Below, piece by piece: positions 35,775 through 50,800 of a stretch of DNA of 64,000 nucleotides. Each line of letters begins with the position of its first letter. Within the stretch, counting starts at the first letter, position 1. A program made the translations under genes and the position numbers. Source of the stretch: Phaeosaccion multiseriatum (Eukaryota; Ochrophyta, other classes); assembly GCA_965112735.1 (NCBI GenBank), contig OZ218955.1, positions 620,001-684,000 on the forward strand. Direction: 5' to 3'. The notes below the pieces were generated by a model. That model was given only the letters and a program-made list of their open reading frames with translations, was not told where the DNA came from and ran no database searches.

Positions 35775-38527
35775 GGTTGTGGCTGTTGCCTCCTTCACAG
35801 CCTCGTTTCCGTGCGCGTCACTGTACCGCGGAACGGATGGCTTTTCCATTGAGAGCTCTGTGCCCGCCTCATGGCTGTTGCTCGTCACTTTCTTGCTACT
35901 GATAGGTGCGTGGGTGCGTGTGCGCCAAGGCAGCAAGCAGTGTGGGTACGGAGGGGAGGGGAGAAGGAGAGGGAGGGAGGAGGGAGGCAAGGATCAGCGA
36001 GCGAGGGCGAGGCTTACTCCTCCTTCTCTTGTGAGCCCCACCAACAAGCCCTGTACACCGCGAAGTTTGGTTTCCGCAACCCTTCCGTGACCCTAACTCA
36101 ACCCTTACTTAACCGCTTACGTCATCCTTACCTGCCTTCCTGGTGACAGTGTTGTGGGTAATGCTGGCGCTGCTGGACAATCCGGGCATTATCCGGCCCA
36201 CGGGACAGGACCTTCAGGCCGTCAAGGATGCCGTCATATCGGGAAATGGGCCGGTGAGTGCGTGAGTGCGTGAGTGAGTGCGTGCGTGCGTGCGTGCGTG
36301 CGTGCGTGTGTGTGAGAGAAGGAGAGTGTGTGTGCGCGCGTGTGTATGATGCGTGTTTACGAGGCTAAAAGTCCCTGACTGCGGGGTGTGTACGCTGGCA
36401 CACCCCCGCTGATTATCGTGTGGGGGAGCAGGAGAGCGAAGTAAGCCAGGAAGAAGGGAAGGAAGGGAGGGAGGGAGGGAGGACACAGGGAAGAAAGGAA
36501 GGAACGGAGGGAGGGAAAGAGCGGGAATAGCACGGTCTGCGTCTCTGTTGAGACAATTCTTCAGCTGAGATGTAAGTCTCTGCCGTCTCCTGTATCTCTT
36601 GCTCACCTTCTCCTCTTCGCTCTTTCTCCCCCCCGCCCTTTCCGTTCGCTGCCCACTTGTGACTGCCTCAAACCCTCCACAGCCTCCCTCTCAGCGGATA
36701 TGCACGACCTGTCTCGTGCGTAGGCCCATTCGCAGCAAACACTGCGCCACTTGTGGTAAGAGAGCAAGCAGCATAGCAGGGTGTAGCACAGCCAAACAGA
36801 GCAGAGCAGCATGGGCGGGGGGGTCGGGGGGGGCTGTGTTGCGCGTATGTTGAGAGTTGGGTGCCACTTCCCTCACGCCCTGTGTCATTGACCACAAGCA
36901 CACGTACATCGCTCACACCTTCCTTGGTGCTTCCTTCCGTCCTGCCCTCCACCTCTGTATCACCAACTTTTATGTCAACAGGCATCTGCGTTGCTCGGAT
37001 GGACCACCATTGCGTTTGGCTGAATGGTTGCGTGGGCTACGGCAATCATCGCCTCTTCCTGGCATTCATCATCTGTGAGTAGTGTGGACAGATGAGTAGG
37101 ATGGATAGGTGTGGCTGTTTGGAGGTGATGGTACTGATGTTTCTTGTGCTAACTTGCGAGGCTTAAGCTTGGCGCTATGCTCTCCAAAGGAGGGAAGGAA
37201 GGAAGGAAGGGGGAGGAAAGAAGGAGGGAGGGAGGGAGGGAGGAAGAAGGGAGGTACGGATAAAAGAGGCCCCTAGAAGTAGTCTCATCACATTCCGTCC
37301 CTCCCTCCCTCCCTCTCTTCCTTCCCCACTTGGCTTGCTCACTCTCTCCTCTGGCGTTCTTCTCGTCAACAACAACTCAACCTCCCACCTCTCTGCATAC
37401 ACTGTCGTACAACGAATTATTTAGGTCATTTCGTTGCATGCACTGTATTTCTGGGGCTCGCAGCCCATGTGTGGAGGAGAGAGATTGCCACCGGAACCGC
37501 CACCGCCACTTCTTCATCCGGGGACGTCAACACCTGTGACGCCCTCTCTGATCTGCTAAGCCTGGACTACTTCCCATTGACTCTCCTGGTGGTGGTGAGC
37601 GTTTTGGGGGCGGCGCTGCTGCTGCTCATCTGCACAGAGCAGGTCATGGGTCTATTTGCCAACATCACCACCAACGAGCGCATCAACAAGCGACGCTACC
37701 CCTGGCTCAAGGCGCCCGTGCAGGTAACACGTCCTGTAACGGATACGAAGAACTCTAACACGTACTGTAACGGATACGAAGAACTCTAACACGTACTGTA
37801 ACGGATACGAAGAACTCTAACTGAGGGGCTCTCTCACTCTCTCTCTTGCTTCTCTTTCTCTCTCGCACTTGTTCTCTCTAATCCACTCTCTCTCCCCCCC
37901 CCTCTCTCTCTCTCGTCTTATTTCTCGCTCCCTCTGGCCGTGTCGCACCAACACCTCTGCCTCTCAATTGCCCTTGCCACCCCCTCCCTCCGCCTTTCTC
38001 GACAGGCTGCGGGCCGGACGGGTGCAAGCAACGTCTTCTTTAACCGTTACGACCGTGGGGCCATTGCCAACTGCACGGAGTTCTCGTGCCATTCGAACAA
38101 GGGAGGAGGGGGGAGAGGAGGAGGAGGAGGAGGAGGAGGAGGAGGAGGAGGAGGAGGAGGAGGAGCGGGTCCGGCGGCAGTAGGAGGGGTTGATACTTCT
38201 CTTGGCTGCAATGGAGGAGCTGGGGTGGGGTTGGGCGTTGTGAGCGATAGCAACACCATCTTGGGGGGCCTGAGCAGCAGCAGTCGGAGGACTGATTCGA
38301 GAGGGGGCGTCGCTTCTGCTGGGGGGCTTTCCCGGGGGAGCAGCTACATGGACAATTACTCGATGCCTCCCCTGACGGAGGGGCAGCAGAAGAAGCTGGG
38401 CAAGCTTGGCCTGTCTGCCCCAACCCTGGCTGGTAGACGGGGCAGCAACATTGGCGATGCCTCGTCGTTGCCCCCCACGTCATTGCCCCCCGCGCCATTG
38501 CCCCCCGCCGGCCCTTCCCCCACTTGA
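30332..38527 (+). CDS. Ankyrin-repeat DHHC palmitoyltransferase, ten exons, frame break
   Basis: Exons: 30332-31878, 32186-32333, 32621-33195, 33612-35309, 35801-35905, 36150-36253, 36683-36755, 36982-37074, 37425-37723 and 38006-38527; about 1720 aa. A long low-complexity N-terminus is followed by four or five ankyrin units ([67 protein letters not shown]). Hydrophobic segments follow in exon 4, then the DHHC cysteine-rich domain ([38 protein letters not shown]), two further membrane segments and a TTNE motif ([16 protein letters not shown]). This is the Akr1/HIP14 layout: a membrane enzyme that attaches palmitate to protein cysteines. In exon 4 the frame shifts at a 13-G run (34228-34240). 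The upstream frame stops at 34248, while the downstream frame holds the membrane segments. All other junction phases agree. Confidence 0.8.
33196..33265. repeat. (GTGA)n starting at the splice donor
   Basis: The donor after exon 3 of the DHHC gene reads directly into about 16 GTGA units. Confidence 0.95.
35446..35490. repeat. (GGGA)n microsatellite
   Basis: About 11 GGGA units lie in the intron after exon 4 of the DHHC gene, preceded by shorter GGGA clusters from 35310. Confidence 0.9.
35573..35775. repeat. (TTG)n microsatellite
   Basis: About 200 bp of TTG with occasional CTG/TTA/CCG units lie just upstream of the exon 5 acceptor of the DHHC gene. Poly-Leu/Val/Cys frames here are repeat artefacts. 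Confidence 0.95.
37726..37820. repeat. 31-bp repeat, three copies, at intron start
   Basis: A unit beginning AACACGTACTGTAACGGATA starts at 37726, 37757 and 37788, beginning within the donor of the last DHHC-gene intron. Confidence 0.95.
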
Positions 38528-38884
38528 CGTGTGTGGGTGCGTGGTCATCGTCATGGTGAGTGTGGGGCATGAGAGCAGCCCAGCCCACACACGCGCGCAC
38601 ACGCGCGCACACGCACGCACACACACACACACATACATGCACAAAGAGAGAGAGATACATAGAAAGTCCCACTAATTATCGACATTACGTACGGCCGTAC
38701 GTATTTCATGAGCCTAATAGTAACGTTTTTTCCATGGGCTTCAAAGAGAAGGGGGAGGAGTGGCAGCAACAAGCTGCAGTATTGTGCACTCGGCGTCAGC
38801 GGGAAAGTCCGTGGAGAGGAGGACAACGACGACGACGCGGAGGCGAGCCTGTGGCTTGCTGAAGAAACCCTGAGACCTCCAACA
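38528..38884. other. Intergenic, DHHC gene to prenylcysteine oxidase
   Basis: This is non-coding: a CGCGCACA/CA-rich tract at 38585-38640, then the palindrome described separately. It should contain the promoter and 5' UTR of the downstream oxidase. The frame upstream of its start codon stays open but shows no homology. Confidence 0.45.
38686..38703. promoter_or_regulatory. 18-bp perfect palindrome upstream of oxidase gene
   Basis: TACGTACGGCCGTACGTA is a perfect inverted repeat with no spacer, 182 bp before the start codon. It could be a binding site for a dimeric regulator. No family can be named. Confidence 0.35.
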
Positions 38885-40890
38885 ATGAGGCTGGATCTTC
38901 TTCAGCTCCTCCTCAATTTTCCCTTCTCGCTACTGCTATACTCTTCTCTTCTTCTTCTGTGCTCGGCGGCTGATGATGGAGAGCCTCTCCGGGTCGCTGT
39001 CGTAGGGGCTGGTATCGGGGGAAGCACGTTCTCTCACTTCATTAAGGAGCTCCTTCCGGGCAGCCACGTCGAGGTGTTCGAGGCGTCTGGGCGGGTGGGC
39101 GGAAGGGCAGAGCACATCGACTACCTTAACAAGACGACACTGGAGGTTGGGGCATCCATCATCTACAGCGGGAACAAGTACCTGCATGACTTGACAGAAA
39201 AGATGGGTCTCACTCGCATCCCCCCTCGGCATTCAGAGGGGAGCATGGGTCTGTGGGACGGGAGCTCCTTTGCACTGTGGACAGGTGGGGGAATGTGGCG
39301 CGACGCCGCCAACATGCTCTGGAGATACGGCTATTCCCTGCTGCGGCTGAAGCGGCTGGTCAATGACAGCCTGGACAAGTTCGTGCACATTTACCCAATG
39401 CAAGAGGAGCAACAACGCGCCTTCACCGACCCCGCTGACTTGTGGGCCGCCTTGGGCCTACTGGACCTAACCCAAACAAGGACAGACACCTACCTCAACG
39501 CGGCTCTGGGCAGAAACGACACCCGCGTTCTCAAGGAGCTTGTGTACGCAGTAAACAGAGTGAACTACAACCAAGATAGCGGACTCAACGCGCTCGCAGG
39601 AATGATCTCCCTGTGCCCTGCGGTGACAGGAGACTTGTTCCAGGTGAAAGAAGGCAACGCACAGCTTGCTGTGGAACTCTTGCGAGCCGCCAACGCCACC
39701 GTGCACCACCACAGCAAGGTCACGCGCATCGTAGGTGGCAGCATCAGCAGCAGTCAGTTGGGCGGTGCTGCTACCAAACCCTCTTACATTCTGCTGTCCG
39801 GCCAGGAGGAACTGGGACGCTTTGATGCAGTGGCCGTGGCTGCCCCCCTGCAGCTCCTCGGCATCTCCTTTGATATCCGGGCGGGCGAGCAACATCATCC
39901 AGGGGTGGACGGGCGGGCAACACCCGGGGGGGGAGGCGCGTCGGCGGTGAAGGATGGGCCGCCCGTCATCCCACCGCGGCCGTTTCAAACCACCATCACA
40001 ACGTTTGTCAAGGGAAGAGTGAATGCCAGCTACTTTCTGGGAGAGGCAGGAGGGGCAGGAGGGGCGGGAGAAGAGGCCCTCCTTCCTCCTTCTGTCCTCC
40101 TGACGGAGGGCGGCGGAGAGCAGGAGACGTGGTCTTCCCTGGCCCTGCACCTAAGGCTTGAGGATGATGCAGCTGGCGACGACCACGACAATAACGAACA
40201 AGGAGGGACAAAGGGAGCCGGGGCACATGCTGCAAGTAGTAGTGGCAGTAGCAGTGGTGGTGGTGATGGAGGAGCAGGCCGTGGTGGTTTTGTAGGCGTG
40301 TACAAGCTGTTCTCAGGGGCCAAACTTCCTTCAGGTATGCTGGACAGGCTCTTTGCGCCGGGGTCGTGGGAGATTTTACTCGAGAGGGACTGGAAGGCGT
40401 ACCCCCTCCTCCACCCCGGGAATTTCCCCGAGGGGAACGAGGGGCCCAGGGGGGGTCCTCTCGGGGGGCAAGCGTTCGCCAAGACGGAACTGTTCGTGGG
40501 GCATCCGATCTACTATCTAAATGCCATGGAGGATGCTGTGTCTGGTGAGTCGCGAGGGAGGGAGGGCATCGGGTCCACCGGCTCTGCTTTTAGCACTGAG
40601 TCCCCCCCCCACCTCAAGCTGACCTACCTACATCCCTCTTCATCCCCATCCCCGCCCGCGCGTTGCGTTGATTTGCACTTTTAGCGATGGAGATCTCGGC
40701 CATTGCCGCCAAGAACGCCGCCCTTCTTATGCATCAGCACTTCACCAGCAACAGGGGGCAGGCAGAGGAGGAGGGGGCAGGGGGCGAGACAGAGGAGGAG
40801 GAGCAGGAAGGGGCAAGTGGAAGTGAAGTGGAGGAAGGAGACGGTGGTGGTGGTGCGACCCTGCACAAGTCCGAAGCGGGGGAGCTGTGA
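38885..40890 (+). CDS. Prenylcysteine oxidase-like FAD enzyme, two exons
   Basis: Exons 38885-40544 and 40685-40890 give 621 aa. After a hydrophobic signal peptide (LLLNFPFSLLLYSSLLLLCS) comes a classic FAD Rossmann motif, VAVVGAGIGGSTFSHFI, then VEVFEASGRVGGRAEHI. The sequence LEVGASIIYSGNKYLHDLTE and the later segments TRVLKELVYAVNRVNYNQ and FQVKEGNAQLAVELLRAAN fit prenylcysteine oxidase (PCYOX). That enzyme cleaves prenylcysteine released from degraded prenylated proteins to free Cys, an aldehyde and H2O2, in lysosome-like or secretory compartments. Several Asn-x-Ser/Thr sites agree with secretion. A low-complexity Gly/Ser insertion lies around 40215-40285. The C-terminus encoded by exon 2 is Glu-rich and not typical of the family. 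An intron-retained reading would stop at 40684. Confidence 0.75.
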
Positions 40891-42064
<1,174 letters not shown>

Positions 42065-43268
42065 TCAGTTTAGCACTTTGATGGCCTCGATCTCCGCAAT
42101 GAGCGTTTCGTCAAAGCGCCTCGCCATCCTCCGCTTGGCTCCGTAGCTGGACGGCTGTGGCTGCAGACTAAAGTCAATACAGTCCTCCGCCTGCAGGGAG
42201 GGGGGAAGCGAGGAGGGAAGGAGGGACGGACGGAGGGAGGGAGTGGGAGGAGTGGGGTGAGTGAGTGAGTGAGTGAGTGAATGAGTGAGTGAGTGAGTGA
42301 GTGAGTGAGTGAGTGAGAGGAGTGGAGGGAGGGAGGGAGGGACGGAGTTAGAGGAGTGGAATGAGTGAGTGGGTGAGAGACTGAGCGAGAGGAGTGGAGG
42401 GTGGGGGGGGGGACAGGGAGGGAGAGAGTGAGAGGAGTGGAGGGAGGGAGGGAGTGAGAGGAGTAGAGGGAGGGAGTTGAGTGACAGGCATATTCGATAG
42501 TGTAACATGATGTCAACCGAGGTCAAGTCAACCAACCGAAACTGGTTACCTGTGTGACAGAGGCGCCGGGCACGAGTCCCGTGAAAGTGCCGAGATCAAT
42601 CTCCTTGCTGCACTTGCCAGGTTTGCGCCACCCCATCTCGGGCCGGATCTGAATCCTGCGCATTCCGCCCTCTTTCATGCCCTGTGGAGGAGGAGGAGGA
42701 GGAGGAGGAGGAGGAGGGGGAGGAGGGGGAGGAGGGAGAGGAAAGAAGGTATTGTGGGAAGTGGGTGACTTTATTGACGTACAGGAGTCACATGAGAAAC
42801 TGAAAGTGTGTGGGTAGTGGATGACAAGTAAGCAGTGGATGGGATGGGCATGTTCCCTGTCTGCCAATGCGAAGAAGCAGGTAGGTGGGTCCCCTCCACC
42901 CTTCTCTGAAGACACAAAAACCCTCCCCTCCGCTCCCCTGCTGCCCCTATCCCAAGAGAGTCCTCCCGTCTGCCTGTATCGGGTAACTCCTTCCTCCTTA
43001 CAGACTGGTCTCGGCACCACACCACACCACACACCTGCATGCCTTCATCGACAGCCCGGATGAGCTTTCCGGCGCCCATCTGCATAGGGAGTGTGCCCAA
43101 GTCTGCTTTGGAGTCGTCGTCCTCGCCGTAGCCGAGGCTGAAGAGGAGAGTCCCCTCTCCAGAGATACCGTCGTAGGCTCGCTTACCGAGCTTCAACACT
43201 CTGTTTGAGGTGGTTGTGGTTGTCGGGGTGTGGTTGGGGGTGTGGAGGGTGTGAAGCTGCGTGTATGT

Positions 43269-43315
<47 letters not shown>

Positions 43316-44018
43316 GAGCAGGTTGTCCTATAGCGTCAGCCTAGTCTTACGGAGGCGATTGGTACGTCTGTAGAGGGAGGAGGAGATTGGGGTCTGGCGA
43401 TAGCAGCACCGAGTGCAGCACACGACAAGAGTGAGCAAGGCAAGGCAAGGCGAGCACTCACCGGTACTTCATCTCCACCTTGCTATTTTTGGACACTGCC
43501 GGACCATCGCCGGCCCTATAATCCTTGTATCGAATGCCACTTGCCGTCTCCAGGAACGCATTACCTTCTCCCTCCTTTTGCAGCGCCTCCTGTTCCTCCT
43601 CCAGCCTCCGCTTCTCCCCGTACTCAATCGCCTCGTCCATAGACTTGGGCAGAGGCACAGACTGCTGTGCAGACTTTTCCTTCTTGGGAGGGGGCGCATT
43701 GCCTTTAACCAGAGCGCCCGCCGCACCTCCTCCTGTACCCGCTAGTGCTGCAGCTGCTGCCGCCGACGACAGTATTGAGCGAAGTGCATCTTTTCTGCCC
43801 AGCTGAGCAGACGCATCTTCCTCACTGTGTCCTCTTGTCGCCGCTAACTTCCGTTTCGCTACATGACTGGGTCTTGCCGCTGCTACCCTCTCTCTTCCCC
43901 TTGTGCCTCGCCTTGCTGCTGCCCTATCTGCAAGCGGCAAAGACACCGTGAAGGCCGATGCCAACGGAAGCAGCAGGAGCAGCAGCAGCAGCTGGTCAAG
44001 GCTGCTCTGCTTTTGCAT
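42065..44018 (-). CDS. Plastid FKBP-type peptidyl-prolyl isomerase, four exons
   Basis: Exons 44018-43462, 43200-43035, 42681-42550 and 42190-42065 give 326 aa. The N-terminus has a leucine-rich signal peptide ending LPLASAFTVS. Ala-Ser-Ala-Phe at the cleavage point is the import signature of secondary red plastids. An Arg-rich transit-like stretch follows, then a second hydrophobic segment (RSILSSAAAAAALAG) that could direct the protein on to the thylakoid lumen. The FKBP domain starts around residue 155 (SGIRYKDYRAGDGPAV) and runs through VEMKYRVLKLGKRAYDG, LIRAVDEGMQGMKEGGMRRI and PGASVTQAEDCIDFSL. FKBPs accelerate proline isomerisation during folding; several active-site aromatics of FKBP12 are not evident, as in many lumenal FKBPs. 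It shares a very short divergent promoter with the FAD monooxygenase. The upstream frame is open, so a longer start is possible. Confidence 0.78.
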
Positions 44019-44144
44019 CGTCCACTTCTTCTCTTTTGGCGGAAATGAGCGAGAGATGAGCCAGCTCATCCATTCTCCATCTGTGAGAGGATGACCAACA
44101 CGCACGTCTTTCCCCCTGCTGACATACCCTATATATTCCCTATC
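44019..44144. promoter_or_regulatory. 126-bp bidirectional promoter
   Basis: The proposed start codons of the FKBP (-) and FAD monooxygenase (+) genes are separated by only this interval. A CTATATATT element lies at about 44129, very close to the monooxygenase start. If translation started at the in-frame Met at 44091 instead, the gap would shrink to 72 bp. Confidence 0.5.
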
Positions 44145-47485
<3,341 letters not shown>

Positions 47486-47820
47486 TGTTCCTCTTTCATA
47501 ATTTACTTTATTACTGTACTACAAAATTAGTCAACACTCCCTCTCCTCCTCCTGCCACTGTTGCTGCTCAATACACGTACAGCACGGAAGTCAGGGGAGG
47601 ATGCAATGTGGAAGAAAGATGACCCTGACTATGACCGTGGCCCTGACTCTAACTCATTCACTCGGCCCCCACACTCTGCCCCCGACGTAGTGTGTCACTT
47701 TCCCTCGAGGCGGCACACTCGCACGCACTCACGTACTTGTACCTCCCTCGCAGCGTGCGTTCTTAGGCTGAGTCCTGTGAGTCAGTAAAACCACCTCTTG
47801 CTTCACACCTCTAGCTACAA
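47486..47820. other. Convergent intergenic region, duplicated
   Basis: This lies between the monooxygenase stop and the multidomain enzyme stop. It holds no gene and is nearly identical to 61161-61497. Confidence 0.6.
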
Positions 47821-50800
47821 TCAGCAGGCGAGGTAGGGCGTTTGTTTGAAGGGCGCAATAGGCACTCCAGCGAAATGCCAGGTCCCCGCTCCAGCAGTAG
47901 AGCCAGCACGGGAAGAAGGCGGGCGAATCACTTGGCCCCTGCTGGGTCGAGAGTTGTCCCCCACAATGCTGCCGGGCTTCACAATGCCGCCCCCTACCAG
48001 GCGACTCTCCCTACCGAGGACGACCGAGTGGCCGACCTTGATTGGGCGTAGCTCAACCTCTCCCAGCTGGATGGAGTGTGGAGATATCGTGACACCCCTC
48101 GAGACCATCACTCCCTCGCCAATGGTGATCAACTCCAGCTCCGTGTTCCACCTCGACTCAATGTACGCTGACATGCTCACGGAGGCACCCATGAGCCTGA
48201 CGAAGAGGGGGTACAGAGGCGTGCCCAGCGTCCATGCCAATCGAGCGGACCCCAAGCTCTCCAGCAAGAGATACATGAAATACGCATCTCCTCTCCCACT
48301 CTCCCGTGAGAAGGAGGCTTCTCGCGTTCGGCCAAAGACCTTCTTAAATGCGATGCTGGAGCACACTTCGGCAACGTGAAACAGGAGCAGCGCCACTGGC
48401 AAGAGCAGAGTCTGCGTGTCGAAGCGGCTCCAGATGGCGATTTGCGGCCGGTCCAGGCCTACGTCTCCGCTGGCGTAGAAGTCGGTGATGGGCTGCTGGA
48501 AGAGATGAAGGAACTCGTAGGGAACGATGGCGCAGCAAAACAGCCTGGCGACATGCACTGCCACAACAAGCATGCTCAGCAGGGTACGCATTCCCAACCT
48601 CCTTCCTCCCCTCGCCCGCCACCCCTGCTCCTCCTCGTCTGCACCTGCTCCATGATGCTCGCTCTTCTTCACCTTCTCGCGCCCCTTTCCTCGGTTGTAC
48701 GTTGTGGCGGGCGAGACCCGGGCAGGCAGGCCGGTCATTATGGCCCCCTCGGGCACCTCGGCTCCCTCAGGCACGCAGGAGCAGGAGGTGATGAGCGCAC
48801 GACGTCCCAGGGAGGCGCCCGCCCCAATGATGGTCTTGTCGCCAAGCGTGGCGCCTTCACCGACGGAGCAGCCCAGCAGTACGCCAGTGCCACTACAGAT
48901 TGCAGATTGCCAGTAGAGGGGGAAGAGGAAGGAGTACATCAGAGGGAGGAGGAGAGAGAATCGGAAGGAATAAAGCTTGTTGGACGAGACGGCCGGTCGG
49001 AAGATAAACGAGAGACATAGACACTACTGAGCCATCGCATGCACTGGCCTTAGTCAGCTCCCCCACCCCCCAGACTTACCTGCTCTCTGTGTGGAGCGTC
49101 AGGCCGCTCCCTAAGAAGGCGTTTGCCCCAATGTCCAGCGTGTCAGGGTCACTGAGCACCACTGCACCGCCGATGGACGCACTCCAGCTGATGGACGCGC
49201 CAAGGAGCTTGTACCACAAGACCATCAGCTCCGTGCCGGAGAAGAAGCTCATCACGAGCAGGTGCGAGAGTCCTGTCAGCCGATTGGCAGTCTCCCGACG
49301 GGCGAGCGCACAGGTAGACATGTCATTCATTTGCCGACCCTTGCTCAGTTTGCCGACGAGCACCCACTTCAAGACCACGCCCACGATCACGGCAGTAGTG
49401 CTGATGATTGCCAACCAGAGGAAGAGCAGGAGGATACCAGTGTAGCGCCCAGCGCTGACCTTGTTGGAAGCCTCTAGCTGGAATGCGATTGCGGCCAGGA
49501 AGCCTGGCAGGAGCGTGATGGCTAAGCACGTGCCAAGCAACATGAGCTGCATCCAGCCCTTCGATGCCAGCGCTGGTCCTCTGATAGGGGGCTGTTTAGG
49601 CGGTATGCGAATCGCCGCTGGATTGCCCTCGTAGAGTCGCGCTCCCGCGAGCCGCGTGCCAGAGGGCACCGTCGCTTTCACTCCAATGGTGACATTGTCC
49701 TCAAGCCTCGCTCCTCCGTGGACAGAGCTCACTGCTCCCAAGTCGCAGCCAGATCCGATCACCACCTGCATGCCGGACATGGAGGGGATATGGAGTGCAG
49801 ATGGGGGTATCGTCACTATTGGCTCTGCAGACAACGATGGGAAGTGTGTGCATCCAAAGGCAGGCGCCACATACCGACACCGCCTGCTGCTGGCAGTAGC
49901 TACTTGGGCTCCCGCTCGCTCACCTTGTCGTAGCTGATCCTCATGTCCCCAATCAGTGTCTTGGGGGAGATCATGACACTATCGCTCACAAGGCAGTTGT
50001 CGCCAATGTGTACCAAGTCAAACTCGCTCAGGCGCACCTGCAAACAACAACGAGGATCAAGCAGCAGGGAAAGAGGACGACAAGCAAAGAGTGCTTTAGC
50101 TGCCGCCCGCTTCGTCTGCTTTGCTTCTTGCCACCTCCTCGCCCCGCACCGCACGAATAGCCCGGTAGACTACGGGCAGGTGGTTCCGTGGTTCCTTCTT
50201 ACGGGTCACGTACCCCTGTCAGATCGCATCCGTCGCCGATGTGAGCTCCCATCATGCGGTACAGAGGCACGAGTACGACGGAGTCCGAGAGGGCAATCCC
50301 GACCAGCGGGTGGAAGAAGTAGTCCAGATACGTCTCCACAACCCAGCTGAGACGCGAGCGGAAGGTGAGGGGGGAGAGTGAGAGTGGGTGCACTGTCAAG
50401 CTGATACAAGCTTTGCGAACTTCTACCTCCACCACAAGGACTCGTTCGATGGACTCTTGCGATCCTTCCCTTATCTAGCGCTTCTCTCTTCCCCCCCAAT
50501 CCTCCAGTCCAGCCAGGTCTTACCAGCGCAAATGGTACGTGCTGTAGACCTTGTACACGCCCGCTTGGTACGTCCCCACGATGCTCCACTTCACCAGGGG
50601 GGCAGTCAAGAGGGCCAAAGCTGCCGTGACCACCAAACCGACCAGGTTACCGAGGAGGATCGCAAGGTAGTCGCTCGTGACGAGAGCGTCCCGACGGGTG
50701 CCCGTGCTGGCTAGGCCTTCCTGGAGCTCTAGAAGCTTCAAGACCTGCAGAGCACATATGCGGCAGTGTTACTTAGTCAATCGAATCAGGATCGGCTGAG

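Noticed and set aside
36950-36970. Partial copy of the interspersed word (GTATCACCAACT) in a DHHC-gene intron
   Set aside because: Only about 12 bases match and there are no CAG/CTG flanks, so chance is plausible.
47842-49020. Plus-strand frames opposite the multidomain enzyme
   Set aside because: They are antisense to hexapeptide-repeat exons whose frame, splice sites and homology are clear on the minus strand.
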